From JADLHS01 sp049840435 (GTDB taxonomy: Bacteria; Verrucomicrobiota; Verrucomicrobiia; Limisphaerales; JADLHS01), in assembly GCA_049840435.1 (NCBI GenBank), contig JASGKY010000036.1, positions 62,001 through 126,000 of the forward strand: a DNA stretch of 64,000 nucleotides, in the 5' to 3' direction. Made by a program: the position numbers and the translations under genes. The stretch's first letter is position 1. Each line of letters opens with the position of its first letter. This document shows, piece after piece, positions 51,783 through 61,033 of the stretch. Below the pieces are notes generated by a model. It was not told the DNA's origin. It was given only the letters and a program-made list of their open reading frames with translations, and did no database searches.

Positions 51783-53345
51783 ATGCGTGCCAACCTCAAG
51801 CTCCGCCTCCTGCTCGCAGGGCAAATCGGATTGCTCACGATCCTGGGCTGGCATTTCCGTCACGCTTTGAATCCGGACGCCGTCGCTTATCTGCGGATCG
51901 CTTCGTATTTCTCCGAAGGTAAGTTTGCTCTGGCGCTCTCGGGCTATTGGGGGCCGCTGCTGAGTGGGTTGATCGCCGCCGGGCAATTGTGCGGGCTGGA
52001 GGGTTTGGTGGCGGCTCGGTTGGTGATGGGGTTGTCCGCCGTGTTTTTTCTTTGGAGTTCGCAACAGATTTTTGTCGCACTGCAATTGCCGGAGCGTTGG
52101 CGGTTGCCGGGACTGATCCTGGCGGCTTTGGCGAGCGCTTGGTGGTCTGTGCAATTCATCACGCCCGATTTGCTCCTCGCCGCAGTATTGCTTTGCGCGG
52201 CCAGTCGCATGTTGCAGGAGGATTGGCTCGCCAGTCACAAAGCGGCCTTGCAGACCGGGGCATTCTGGGGGCTCGCGTACCTTGTCAAAGCCATTGCGCT
52301 GCCATTGGGATTTTTGGCGATTGCGGTGCATTGCGGACGTTTGATTTGGGAACGTAAGGTTTCCTGGCGGGCCGCGCTGCGAAGTAGCGGCACGAGCATG
52401 ATTGCCATGATGGTCATCGCTTCACCTTGGGTGCTGGCGTTGAGCGCCAAGTACGGGCAGCTCACATTTTCGACTGCGCCTCCCATCACATATACACTGA
52501 CCGGCCCGCCGGACCAGGATCGTTACCATCCCTTTGCGCGAACCTTTCACCAGCCTGAGCCGGGGCGCATTACGAGTTGGGAAGAACCGTCGCGAATGGA
52601 GTATCACCATTGGGTGCCGTGGGAAAACTGGTCGTACGCTCGACATCAGATCAAGGTGCTCGCGGAGCATTGTCTGACGCTGGCTGTGTTGTGGACGAGC
52701 CTCAATGCTGCAGCGTTGATGTTGGCGGGAATCTGGTTGCGGCAACTGTTGCGGTCGCGCGGGCATTCGCCGTTCAGCGACGTTCTCTGGTTGCCGGTGT
52801 GTGTGGCGGCAATTTATCTGCCCTGCTTTTTCACTTTCACTGAGCAACGTTTTTTTTACGTGAGTTTACCCATTTTCTTTGTGGGCACGGTGCGATGGTT
52901 GGTGCCGTCAGAAAGCGTGGCCAGTCGTGGTCGTATGTGGATTTTGGGATTGCTGGTGGCCATACCGCTCTTGATGCAGGTCGGGCTGTTCCAAGATCGA
53001 ACCGCGACGGCGGGCCGCGTCGCGGCGCAATTGGCGGATCGCTTCCGGGCCGCGCAACTGACTGGGCCGCTGGCGGGAAGCGCGAATTTGCCGGGGGGGC
53101 GTACGGGACTATATCTTGCCTTCCTGTTGCAACAGTCCTGGCATGGCGACAAACTCGCGCCGACGTTGGATGAAATTGCTGCGTCGCGTGCTCGATATTT
53201 TGTGGTGCGCCGGGCGACGCCGCTGGCCGCGCAGTTGCAGGCCGATGCGCGTTTTGAGGGACTTGATGCGCGGCTGTTTGGGGAGGAGAACACTGCCGCG
53301 CTTTGTCCGGTGCAGGTGTTCGAGATTCTGGTGACTCGCGATTAG
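51783..53345 (+). CDS. polytopic membrane glycosyltransferase-like protein
   Basis: 520 residues from the ATG at 51783; a GTG at 51747 overlapping the glgA stop codon is an alternative. There are about ten or eleven TM segments (LLLAGQIGLLTILGW, ALSGYWGPLLSGLIAAGQL, VMGLSAVFFLWS, LILAALASAWWSVQFI, TSMIAMMVIASPWVLALS). The first loop after TM1 has LNPDAVAYLRIASYFSEG, resembling the acidic first loop of GT-C enzymes of the ArnT/PMT group. The family is inferred from topology and that loop; the donor and acceptor are unknown. It follows glgA by about 33 bases but may not belong to glycogen metabolism. It converges with rnhB, overlapping by four bases. Confidence 0.75.
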   Translation: MRANLKLRLLLAGQIGLLTILGWHFRHALNPDAVAYLRIASYFSEGKFALALSGYWGPLLSGLIAAGQLCGLEGLVAARLVMGLSAVFFLWSSQQIFVALQLPERWRLPGLILAALASAWWSVQFITPDLLLAAVLLCAASRMLQEDWLASHKAALQTGAFWGLAYLVKAIALPLGFLAIAVHCGRLIWERKVSWRAALRSSGTSMIAMMVIASPWVLALSAKYGQLTFSTAPPITYTLTGPPDQDRYHPFARTFHQPEPGRITSWEEPSRMEYHHWVPWENWSYARHQIKVLAEHCLTLAVLWTSLNAAALMLAGIWLRQLLRSRGHSPFSDVLWLPVCVAAIYLPCFFTFTEQRFFYVSLPIFFVGTVRWLVPSESVASRGRMWILGLLVAIPLLMQVGLFQDRTATAGRVAAQLADRFRAAQLTGPLAGSANLPGGRTGLYLAFLLQQSWHGDKLAPTLDEIAASRARYFVVRRATPLAAQLQADARFEGLDARLFGEENTAALCPVQVFEILVTRD

Positions 53346-54013
53346 AGCAGTTCCGCCTGCTTTTGTTTGAGTGGGGCGAAGCTCATGCGATGGATTGGGC
53401 ACGGGCCGAGCTTTTCAATCGCGGCGAGATGTTGCGGCACGCCGTAGCCTTTGTGGACAGCGAAACCGTAACCGGGAAACTTCGCATCAAACTCCAGCAT
53501 CATGCGGTCGCGCGTGACTTTGGCGAGCACGCTGGCGGCAGCGATGGAATAGCTGCGCGAATCACCCTTCACCAACGCGGTTTGTGGCAATGTCATGCTT
53601 TTCACCGGGCGACCATCCACGAGCACGTGCTGCGGCTGTGGCTGCAATTGAGCGAGCGCCTCGTTCATAGCGCGATGCGTGGCTTGGAGGATGTTGATGC
53701 GATCAATCGTCGCCGCATCCACGATGGCAATGGCGTAACGGAGGTCGGGATGTGAGGTGATGATCTGAAAAAAGTTCTCGCGCTGTGCCTCGGTGAGTTG
53801 CTTGGAGTCATTCAAGTCAACCAATCGCTCGTCAAATCCACCATTCGCCCACGTCGCCTGTAGAATGACCGCCGCCGCCACGACTGGCCCGGCCAACGGT
53901 CCGCGCCCCGCTTCATCCACGCCCGCGACAAGCGTGAATTCGCGTGACCAAAGGTTGCGTTCGAATTCGAGGCGGTCGGTCAAAGGGGCTCGTAATTTTT
54001 TGCTCACAATCAA
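53342..54013 (-). CDS. rnhB: ribonuclease HII
   Basis: 223 residues with a non-ATG start (TTG at 54013, or GTG at 54007). Type 2 RNase H motifs: GVDEAGRGPLAGPVVAAA with catalytic D33 and E34, LNDSKQLTEAQRE, VLVDGRPV and KGDSRSYSIAAASVLAKVTR with the third Asp. It cleaves RNA in RNA-DNA hybrids and removes single ribonucleotides from DNA. The GYGFAVHKGYGVPQHLAAI helix is also conserved. It stands alone, convergent with the membrane glycosyltransferase-like gene and divergent from the HEAT-repeat gene. Confidence 0.95.
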   Translation of the reverse strand: MIVSKKLRAPLTDRLEFERNLWSREFTLVAGVDEAGRGPLAGPVVAAAVILQATWANGGFDERLVDLNDSKQLTEAQRENFFQIITSHPDLRYAIAIVDAATIDRINILQATHRAMNEALAQLQPQPQHVLVDGRPVKSMTLPQTALVKGDSRSYSIAAASVLAKVTRDRMMLEFDAKFPGYGFAVHKGYGVPQHLAAIEKLGPCPIHRMSFAPLKQKQAELL

Positions 54014-54104
54014 ATCCTAATTGTTTCCAAACTGGAATTTGCTGGTGCAGTTTAGGCGACTGTCCGCTTGCTCATACAGGCAAAATCTTCACCATTTGCC
54101 AGTC

Positions 54105-55049
54105 ATGACGGCCCGAAAGAAATGGATACTGTTATTTGGTTGTGCGCTCCTCGCTCTCTGGGTGGCTTTGGCTGATAGGGGGAATTCACAGCCAAGTTAT
54201 AAAGGGCGAACGCTTCGTGAGTGGGCGATGATTAGGGCGTTTAGTCATCCAGAAAACTTGGTGGCTGACGCTGAGGAAGCCATTTGCAATACAGGCACAA
54301 ATGGTATTCCTACAGCGTTGGGATGGGTTTCCTATAACCCCGCTGAATCCCGAATCAATTCATTCCGCTGGAAGCTCTCGCGACTGCCTCTTCCACAGGT
54401 GTTGAATGATGCATTGCTGAGGCCGTTTCATGAACAAGAGCGGTTGGGATATTGCATAGATGTAGTCTTTTACCTGCTGAATACGAACGCAGCGTCAGCA
54501 ATTCCTGCCTTGGCTCAAATTGCAAAGACCAACCGCGATGTTGTGGTTGCAGAGCGTGCAGTTCGAGCGCTCTGGAGAATTGGGCCACAAACTATTCCTG
54601 AATTGGTTGGAATCATCGAAGACACCAATTCTTTTGCGCGAGCTGATGCGGTTTACAAGCTGGGGCTTATTCAGCATCAGCGGCATGATCCAGCAGTCGC
54701 GTCATTATTTTTGAAATCAGCACAAGACCCGGATGCAAATGTTTCGGCGAATGCTGTGGAATGGCTCGGTCGAATGAGCACTCCTGTTCAAGACGCGATT
54801 CCGGTCTTGATCGCAGCATTAAGATCAAGTCATCCCTTGACGCGAGTAGAGGCCGCACGAGCGCTTGCGCAATACGGTGCAGGAGCGTTGCCGGCCGTGC
54901 CTCAGCTTGAAGTGAATCTTCACGACTTAGACTTCCTGGTCCGAATTGAAGCCGCCATGGCGCTGGGCAAAATCGCTCCTGAAAGGTTTACCAAAGCTCC
55001 CGACCAAATACTTAAATTGTATACTCCAGAGCCCGCTGCGCCGCGCTGA
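54105..55049 (+). CDS. membrane-anchored HEAT-repeat protein
   Basis: 314 residues from the ATG at 54105, which places a hydrophobic anchor or signal at the very start (WILLFGCALLALWVALA). It is followed by YKGRTLREWAM, a short motif often found after the signal in verrucomicrobial HEAT proteins (from memory). The remainder is helical repeats: AIPALAQIAKTNRDVVVAER, TIPELVGIIEDTNSFARADA, AIPVLIAALRSSHPLTRVEA and VPQLEVNLHDLDFLVRIEAA. The ALAQYGAGALPAVPQLE type loops are typical HEAT/PBS-lyase-like units. Such proteins usually act as protein-binding scaffolds; no partner can be named. It converges with the oxidoreductase gene with no gap. Confidence 0.82.
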   Translation: MTARKKWILLFGCALLALWVALADRGNSQPSYKGRTLREWAMIRAFSHPENLVADAEEAICNTGTNGIPTALGWVSYNPAESRINSFRWKLSRLPLPQVLNDALLRPFHEQERLGYCIDVVFYLLNTNAASAIPALAQIAKTNRDVVVAERAVRALWRIGPQTIPELVGIIEDTNSFARADAVYKLGLIQHQRHDPAVASLFLKSAQDPDANVSANAVEWLGRMSTPVQDAIPVLIAALRSSHPLTRVEAARALAQYGAGALPAVPQLEVNLHDLDFLVRIEAAMALGKIAPERFTKAPDQILKLYTPEPAAPR

Positions 55050-56075
55050 TCATTTCAACTTCACCGGCTTGCCCGTCGTTGCTGACTTGTCGGCGGCGAA
55101 CATGATTTCGTGGGTGCGAGCGGCTTCGGCGAAGCTGGTGAGGGGCATTTCTTTGCCGGCAGCCAGCGCGGTGAAGAAGGCGGCGAATTGCGTGGTGTAG
55201 GGGTGATCAGCCACGTCGCCGGAATCCAACATGTTCATCGCGAGTTCGCCCCACTTGTTCTTGTTCGTCTTGAGCTTTTGGGAGTGAAACTTGTTGTCGA
55301 GCAGGCTGCCTTCGCTGCCGACCAGGTGCGTGTGGAAATAATACGGCTGGAGACAATCCACGATGGCGGCGCATTTGCCTACGCTGCCGTTCTTGAACTT
55401 CAAGAGTGTCACGCTGCTGGTCTTGTATTCGTAAGGCGCAAAGATTTTGCTCTTGGACTTGGTGTCGTAGCTTGTGACTTCGGCGACGTCATTGCCCATG
55501 CAGAGGAGCAGGGCATCGAGCGCGTGGCAACCGGCCGTGAGCAGGGCACTGCCGCCGGCGTCTTTGCGGGTGTTCCAGCGGAATTGGCCATACCACGGAC
55601 CGATGCCATGATAATAATCCACTTCGCCGTAGTGCAACGTGCCGAGCAGGCCTTGATCGAGCACGGATTTGGTGGCGAGGAACTGGCTGGAATAACGGCA
55701 CTCAAAGCAGACACACGTTTTCACCTTGGCTTTCTTGAGCGCGGCTTCCATCTCGCGCAGGTCTTTCAGATTCAGACAGAGTGGCTTCTCGATGATGATG
55801 TGTTTGCCGGCGCGGGCGGCTTTGAGGAACTGCGCTTTGTGCTGATTCGGATAGCTGCAGATCGAAACGGCGTGGATGTTCGGGTCGGCAAGCATCTTGT
55901 CGAGATTGTCGTAGGCCGTAATGCGACCGCCGTGCTTGGCGCTCAACTCAGCAGAATCCAGCGGGCGCGAGGAGTAAATCGCTGTGACCTGCGCGAGCGG
56001 GGATGCGTTGATGGCAGGAATGTGCGCGGAGGCGACCCAACCGTAACCAATGATGCCGACGTTGTATTTCTTCAT
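55050..56075 (-). CDS. Gfo/Idh/MocA-family oxidoreductase
   Basis: 341 residues from the ATG at 56075, where KKYNVGIIGYGWVASAHIPA opens the NAD(P)-binding Rossmann fold; codons further upstream give an unlikely leader. The conserved lysine motif is IIIEKPLCLN near residue 95. GSALLTAGCHALDALL in the substrate domain is also typical of the family. These enzymes oxidise or reduce sugar-type substrates; the specific substrate is not predictable from motifs. The last residues (TTGKPVKLK) are family-like. It stands alone on the minus strand. Confidence 0.92.
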   Translation of the reverse strand: MKKYNVGIIGYGWVASAHIPAINASPLAQVTAIYSSRPLDSAELSAKHGGRITAYDNLDKMLADPNIHAVSICSYPNQHKAQFLKAARAGKHIIIEKPLCLNLKDLREMEAALKKAKVKTCVCFECRYSSQFLATKSVLDQGLLGTLHYGEVDYYHGIGPWYGQFRWNTRKDAGGSALLTAGCHALDALLLCMGNDVAEVTSYDTKSKSKIFAPYEYKTSSVTLLKFKNGSVGKCAAIVDCLQPYYFHTHLVGSEGSLLDNKFHSQKLKTNKNKWGELAMNMLDSGDVADHPYTTQFAAFFTALAAGKEMPLTSFAEAARTHEIMFAADKSATTGKPVKLK

Positions 56076-56522
56076 GTGTAGAACTGGAATTAGTCTGCAG
56101 ACATGCGACTCAGAGCCGTGCGGCTTGTCAAAGCAAAAGGTGGTTGCGATATAAACATGCTGCGCGCGAGTCATCCGAAAGCAGTGGGATTTAGAATGCG
56201 GCGGAGCACGGGCCTCCAATTGTCACGGCTGCCAATTAGTCGTCCGCCGTTCGTCTGAGTTTGTGACATAATTTTCCCCGGCCCTGCCCCGGGGGATTTA
56301 ATACATGCCATTCTGCAAAGGAGGCGCATCAGCCTGTAAACATTGAGCAAGCTGCTAGTGGCTGCAGGTCTGCCGGGCGCTGGCACATAAGCTGCAAAGC
56401 TTCGGGCAAGGAGATGCAAAAATTGCAGACAGATTCATTGGCTCAGCCTTGGGCCGTATGTGCCGGACAACTTTGAACTTCATTTGTCCCTGACTCGCAA
56501 CCTGCTTTAAGCCGATTTATTC
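56076..56522. other. 447-base intergenic region, nothing recognised
   Basis: It separates the divergent oxidoreductase and coiled-coil genes. It contains a GC-rich patch (ccccggccctgccccggggg near 56,276-56,295) and several short CTGC/GCAG-type inverted pieces around 56,330-56,430, but no clear terminator, tRNA or promoter pair. Both flanking promoters should lie here. Confidence 0.5.
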
Positions 56523-59500
56523 ATGAACACCCCCGTCTCACCCAATCCGCACAACTCCATTGTCGCTGCCCTCAAAGGCTTCGCACCGTGGCAACAGTTG
56601 AAAAGCAAAAACATCGCGTACCTGACCCTGCCGTTGCTCATCATGGCAACGGTGGTGGAGTTCGTCATCCTGGCGACCGGCTGGAAATATCAGCAAGCCG
56701 TCTGTCTGCCGCAGGGGATGGGCGTCACGTTCTTTGGCATCGGGCCGATCGGCGCGACGATTCTCGCGGTCGAGTTGCTCAAGTTGCCGCTCGCCATCTG
56801 GACGGCGTCGCGCGCGGGCTGGGCGAAGACAATGATGCTGTGCTGTGGTTTGCCGCTGATCTGTCTGCTCACGTTCCAATTGGTCAAGGACATGGCGGTG
56901 TATGAGATGGGGGCGGCGATGAAGCCGGCGAGCGAGTGGTTGGAAAAGGCCGCAGCGGAGGAAACCAAGATTTCCCAACTCAACGCCCAGTTGAACGCTA
57001 TTCAAGGCAAGAAGACTGATCGTGAAGCCAAACTGGCGGAGTTTGCCGCCAAGAAGGCCAAGGCCAAGGCTGAGTTGGAGGAAGAGTTGAAACGCAACGA
57101 TCAGGCGCGCAACGATGCCATCTCGCTCACGGAATATCAGACCAAGGAGTTGTCCACCGTGGAGGCCCGGCAGGCGGCGATTACCCGGCAGTTTGACATC
57201 GATGCGGCGCAGTTGGGCAAGGCCATCGCGGATTTGCGTGCCCGCCGGGAAAGTGAAGTGGGGTTAGCGAGCAAATGGAACGCGGAGGAAGCGCGGATCG
57301 AGAATGCCTATAAAACGAAGCTGGCGGCTTACACCAACAAGAAGAACGCTTACGAGAAGGACAAGGAAGAGTACCAGAGCGCCAATATTCTGAAGCGGCA
57401 ATTGATGCGTGAGCCGGTTAATCCGGGCGTGCCACCAGAGCGTGAGGTGAACACGATTCTCAAGCCGACCCAGGTCGCGGATCTGGATGCCCAAATCAAA
57501 GCCAAGGAAGCCGAATTGGTCGCGGTCAACAACAAGCGCCGTGAGAGCGTGGCGTTGGTTGCTGCTGACGCGCAACGCATCCGGCAGGATTTCGATCGGC
57601 GTTCGCAAGCCAAGCGCGAGGAGTCGGACAAGCGGCGCACCGAATTGCTGGCGGCGCAGGAAAAGTTGAATGCCCAATTGGCTGCTGAGGAAAAAGAATT
57701 AGATCAGGCGCTTGGGGTGGCGGTAGGGAAGGTGGATGATATCCGGGCTGAAGTGGACGCCGCGCGCAAGCGCGCTGAGGGACACTATGAGGCGCGCGAA
57801 GCGGCGATTCGCAGCACGCAAGTGCATCGGATTGCGACCACGGTGGAAATCGTGCGCGGGCTGTTGTTTGGCGAGCGGCCGTTATCCATCAATGCGTCGG
57901 CCAAGGAACGTGGTGACGCGCTCACCGATCAGATCAGCATGGTGCGCATCTGGGTTTATCCAGTGCTGGCGTTCATCGTGGCATTTTTACCGACACTGAT
58001 GGTCGAGGTTGGATTTTCCACATTGTTCAAACCAGACTCGCAACAACAGCAACGCCCACAGCATCGCTTGGGCTTCTTGGGGCGTCGGTTGCACGCGGTT
58101 TCTGTCCGGGCGGGTCGATTGAAGATTGCGCGAGCTGAACGGATGGCGCGCGAAGCCGCTACTGTGATCGCGACGCGTGATCAAGCGTTGGCCACCGCGA
58201 AAGCCAGTGCAGAGCAAACGCTGGCTGGGAAGGAAATTGAACTGCGGGCGGCGCGGGAAGCGACCGCGTCGGCGACGACTGGATTTGAGCAGCAGTTGAA
58301 ACTTAAGGAAGCCGAATGGGTCGCGAAGTTCACCGAACTGGCGGACTCGTTGAATCGGGCGGTCATTGAGAAGGATTCGCTGCGCGACTTGCAGAAGACG
58401 GAAGTGGAGCGGCAGGTCCAGATGCGTCAAAACGCGTGGGCGGATCGGGTGTCGCAGTTGAGCAAGGAATTGGATGAGCAGCGCGCGGTTGCCGAGGCGG
58501 AACGCACGACGTTGATGGCCGAGCAGCAGAAAAGATTGCTCGCCGTGACCGAGGAATGCAAAGCGCAGGTGCTCCAAGCCCGTCGCCAGATGGCCGATGC
58601 ACAGATGGAGGCGGTCGAGAAGAACGCCAAGCTGTCGCATGACCTGAAGGAAGCTTTGCACGCGCGGGATGCGGCAGAGTTCCAAGCCAAGCAACAGGCG
58701 GAGGTGTTTGAACGGCAGTTGGCGCAGACGCAGGAAGATGGCGCGCGGGAAGTGGAAAAAGTGACGCGGCAGGAAAAATACCGCTTCGAACGCCAGCAGT
58801 TGGATTTCGACAAGACGTTGCGCCAGCGCACGGATGACTTCGAGCATCGCGTGAAACAGCAGGAACATGAATTGTCGGTGGCTTTTGAGTCTCGCCTGGC
58901 CGAGGAAAAGGCCAAGATCGAACAAGACGCTCGTGAGCGGCGTGCCGAATTGGAACGCGAGCTGGAGACACGCGCCCGCGAAGTGGATGCACACTGGAAC
59001 CGCGAATTGCAGCAGCGCGAGACAGCGGCGTTGAATCGCCTTAAGCAGCGCGAGCTGCAATTGGGAACGCAGGCGGAGACCCGGTTAAAAGATGTGCAGA
59101 CCCAGGCTGAGGAATTGTTGCGTCGTCGGGAAGCAGAATTGAGCCGGCAGCTCGAAACACAAGAGCGGCAGGCGGAGACACGCTTGAAGGAGGAATTGCA
59201 ACAGAAGGAACTGACGTTGCAGACCCGGTTCAAGCAACGCGAACAGGAATTGATCAGCCGTGCCGCGGCGCGCGAAGCCGAATTGAAAAATCAATCCGCG
59301 GCAGAGTTGCAGGCGCGCGAGCAGGAATGGGAGGAACAATCATTGGCTCAGGTTCGGTCGGTGGAAAGCCGCGCCACCCAAGAAGCCGAGCAGAAGGAAG
59401 AATCCTATCAGTTGAAATTACGGCAGCGCGAGCAGCAGTTGCAGGTGCAGTTCGACGCGCGGCAGGCGGAAATTCAGGCGCAGCGCGATCGGGATGCGCG

Positions 59501-59807
59501 GCGGCGGGAATTGGAATTTGTTGAGGCACAGCAACGCGAGCAGCACTTGGTGGCCAAGCTGGCCGCGCAGGCGGAAGCGCATCAGATCGCCCAGAAGGAA
59601 TGGGCGACGGAATTGGAGATCGCGCGCGGTGGCATGGAGCCGCTCAAGGCGCTGTTGGTCCGCACCGAAAAGGAACGGGATGAGGCGCGTGCGGTTGCAG
59701 ATGAGGGCACGCGAATGTTTGAGAACTTGCGGAAGAAGTCGATTGAGGCTTCCACGTTGCTGAATGGCTGGGAAAATCGAGACAACCTCGCTGGTCGGCT
59801 GAGTTGA
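56523..59807 (+). CDS. giant membrane protein with two long coiled coils, unknown function
   Basis: 1094 residues. Three TM segments lie at the N-terminus: about 33-53 (YLTLPLLIMATVVEFVILAT), 69-93 (FGIGPIGATILAVELLKLPL) and 103-122 (MLCCGLPLICLLTFQLV). Residues ~140-460 form a first coiled coil rich in Lys/Glu/Ala (KISQLNAQLNAIQGKKTDRE). A fourth TM segment lies at ~475-500 (WVYPVLAFIVAFLPTLMVEV). Residues ~520-1085 form a second, longer coiled coil dominated by Arg/Gln/Glu (ELQQKELTLQTRFKQREQEL). I recognise no family. With four TM segments the two coiled coils would lie on opposite sides of the inner membrane if each segment spans it. No neighbour suggests a role; a structural or tethering protein is possible. 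Confidence 0.85.
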   Translation: MNTPVSPNPHNSIVAALKGFAPWQQLKSKNIAYLTLPLLIMATVVEFVILATGWKYQQAVCLPQGMGVTFFGIGPIGATILAVELLKLPLAIWTASRAGWAKTMMLCCGLPLICLLTFQLVKDMAVYEMGAAMKPASEWLEKAAAEETKISQLNAQLNAIQGKKTDREAKLAEFAAKKAKAKAELEEELKRNDQARNDAISLTEYQTKELSTVEARQAAITRQFDIDAAQLGKAIADLRARRESEVGLASKWNAEEARIENAYKTKLAAYTNKKNAYEKDKEEYQSANILKRQLMREPVNPGVPPEREVNTILKPTQVADLDAQIKAKEAELVAVNNKRRESVALVAADAQRIRQDFDRRSQAKREESDKRRTELLAAQEKLNAQLAAEEKELDQALGVAVGKVDDIRAEVDAARKRAEGHYEAREAAIRSTQVHRIATTVEIVRGLLFGERPLSINASAKERGDALTDQISMVRIWVYPVLAFIVAFLPTLMVEVGFSTLFKPDSQQQQRPQHRLGFLGRRLHAVSVRAGRLKIARAERMAREAATVIATRDQALATAKASAEQTLAGKEIELRAAREATASATTGFEQQLKLKEAEWVAKFTELADSLNRAVIEKDSLRDLQKTEVERQVQMRQNAWADRVSQLSKELDEQRAVAEAERTTLMAEQQKRLLAVTEECKAQVLQARRQMADAQMEAVEKNAKLSHDLKEALHARDAAEFQAKQQAEVFERQLAQTQEDGAREVEKVTRQEKYRFERQQLDFDKTLRQRTDDFEHRVKQQEHELSVAFESRLAEEKAKIEQDARERRAELERELETRAREVDAHWNRELQQRETAALNRLKQRELQLGTQAETRLKDVQTQAEELLRRREAELSRQLETQERQAETRLKEELQQKELTLQTRFKQREQELISRAAAREAELKNQSAAELQAREQEWEEQSLAQVRSVESRATQEAEQKEESYQLKLRQREQQLQVQFDARQAEIQAQRDRDARRRELEFVEAQQREQHLVAKLAAQAEAHQIAQKEWATELEIARGGMEPLKALLVRTEKERDEARAVADEGTRMFENLRKKSIEASTLLNGWENRDNLAGRLS

Positions 59808-59825
59808 GACGCCGACAGATGATCA

Positions 59826-59860
59826 CAGATGGCGACGAGATGCTCGTCGCCATCTGCTTT
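59826..59860 (+). terminator. strong rho-independent-type hairpin after the coiled-coil gene
   Basis: cagatggcgacgag (59826-59839) pairs perfectly with ctcgtcgccatctg (59843-59856) around a three-base loop. The stem is 14 bp and is followed by ctttt. It lies 19 bases after the stop codon at 59807. On the minus strand the T-run is absent, so it acts mainly for the plus-strand gene. Confidence 0.75.
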
Positions 59861-60070
59861 TGGAGCAGTGGTGACCGGCGCCGGGAAGGTGTCGCTTTCT
59901 CCTTCTCGGTGAGGAGTGTTGCCGCTGCTCCATTTCGTTTGGCTGAATCTGTTTTCTCTGTTCGGAGCGTGGCATCCATGGCCGGCGCAGTGCTAGCTGC
60001 TGCGAAGGTAAGCTGTGTTTTGTGGCAAGATTGAAAGGTGCGAGTTACTGCACCTGGGATGGGATCGCGT

Positions 60071-61021
60071 CTAGCTTGCGCGCAAAAATTTCAACGCTTC
60101 TTCCATGTCGGCGGGAATCGAGGCGGTGAACCGTACCTTTTTTCCAGTCCGAGGATGAGTGAATGCCAGCTTGTGGGCGTGGAGCAAAACGCGTGGGGCT
60201 TCGTAGTGGGTGAGTTCAGCGAGTTTCTTTGTTTGGCGCTGGCCGTAGGTGTCGTCGCCAGCGACCGGAAAGCCTAAATGTTGGAAGTGGACGCGGATCT
60301 GGTGCGTGCGACCGGTGTGCAAATGTGCTTCGACGAGCGTGGCTTGGTTCAGGCGCTCAATGACGCGATAGCCGGTGTGAGCAGGCCGACCGTCGTCATC
60401 GTCGTGAACGGCCATGCGTTTACGGTGTGTGGGATGACGGGCGATGGCGGCGCGGATGTTGCCTTCGTCGCGCGGCAGGAGGCCGCAGACGATGGCGAGA
60501 TAGAATTTTTCCACGGTGCGCCCGGCGAATTGGGCGGAGAGAGCGACGTGGGTTTCATCATTTTTGGCGACTACGAGGCAGCCGCTGGTTTCCTTATCGA
60601 GCCGGTGGACGATGCCGGGTCGCGCCACGCCGCCGATGCCGCTGAGTTCACCTTTGCAATGGTGGAGCAGGGCATTAACGAGGGTGTGCTCTTCGTTGCC
60701 GGCCGCAGGATGCACAACAATGCCGGCTGGTTTGTTCAGCACTAGCAAGGATTTATCTTCGAAAAGTATTTCGAGTGGGATGTCCTCCGCTTTGGCCTCG
60801 GCGGGTTTGGCCGCGGGGATTTCAATGCGGACAACTTCACCGGCCCGTGGTGTATGCGTGGCTTTCGTCGGCTGGTCGTTGACGGTAATATGGCCTTCCT
60901 CAATGAGCCGTTGGATCGCGCCGCGGGAGAGTGCGGGGAATTGTTGACGGAGGAATGCGTCGAGACGCTCGTTGGGATAGGAGCGGTCAATCGTCAGGAT
61001 TTCCGTTTGCGCTGAGGTCAT
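60071..61021 (-). CDS. rluD: RluD-family 23S rRNA pseudouridine synthase
   Basis: 316 residues. An N-terminal S4 RNA-binding domain (ERLDAFLRQQFPALSRGAIQ) is followed by the catalytic domain with GIVHRLDKETSGCLVVAKND, containing the catalytic Asp. Downstream are HTGRTHQIRVHFQHLGFPVA and DDTYGQ. This S4-plus-RluA-type layout and length match RluD, which makes pseudouridines in helix 69 of 23S rRNA; RluC is a less likely alternative. It begins 12 bases after lspA ends, so the two form an operon, a common pairing in bacteria. Confidence 0.92.
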   Translation of the reverse strand: MTSAQTEILTIDRSYPNERLDAFLRQQFPALSRGAIQRLIEEGHITVNDQPTKATHTPRAGEVVRIEIPAAKPAEAKAEDIPLEILFEDKSLLVLNKPAGIVVHPAAGNEEHTLVNALLHHCKGELSGIGGVARPGIVHRLDKETSGCLVVAKNDETHVALSAQFAGRTVEKFYLAIVCGLLPRDEGNIRAAIARHPTHRKRMAVHDDDDGRPAHTGYRVIERLNQATLVEAHLHTGRTHQIRVHFQHLGFPVAGDDTYGQRQTKKLAELTHYEAPRVLLHAHKLAFTHPRTGKKVRFTASIPADMEEALKFLRAS

Positions 61022-61033
61022 GGCCGCGATGTT

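Noticed and set aside
49016..51783. Long minus-strand open frames opposite the GH57 and glgA genes
   Set aside because: They are antisense shadows of well-supported plus-strand enzymes and contain no family motif.
57987..59060. A 357-codon minus-strand frame opposite the coiled-coil gene
   Set aside because: Leu/Phe/Arg-rich composition is what the reverse strand of a Glu/Gln/Lys-rich coiled coil produces; there is no independent support.
59804..60034. A 76-codon plus-strand frame between the coiled-coil gene and rluD
   Set aside because: It overlaps the terminator hairpin, has a Ser/Val/Arg-rich composition without any domain, and lacks a start signal.
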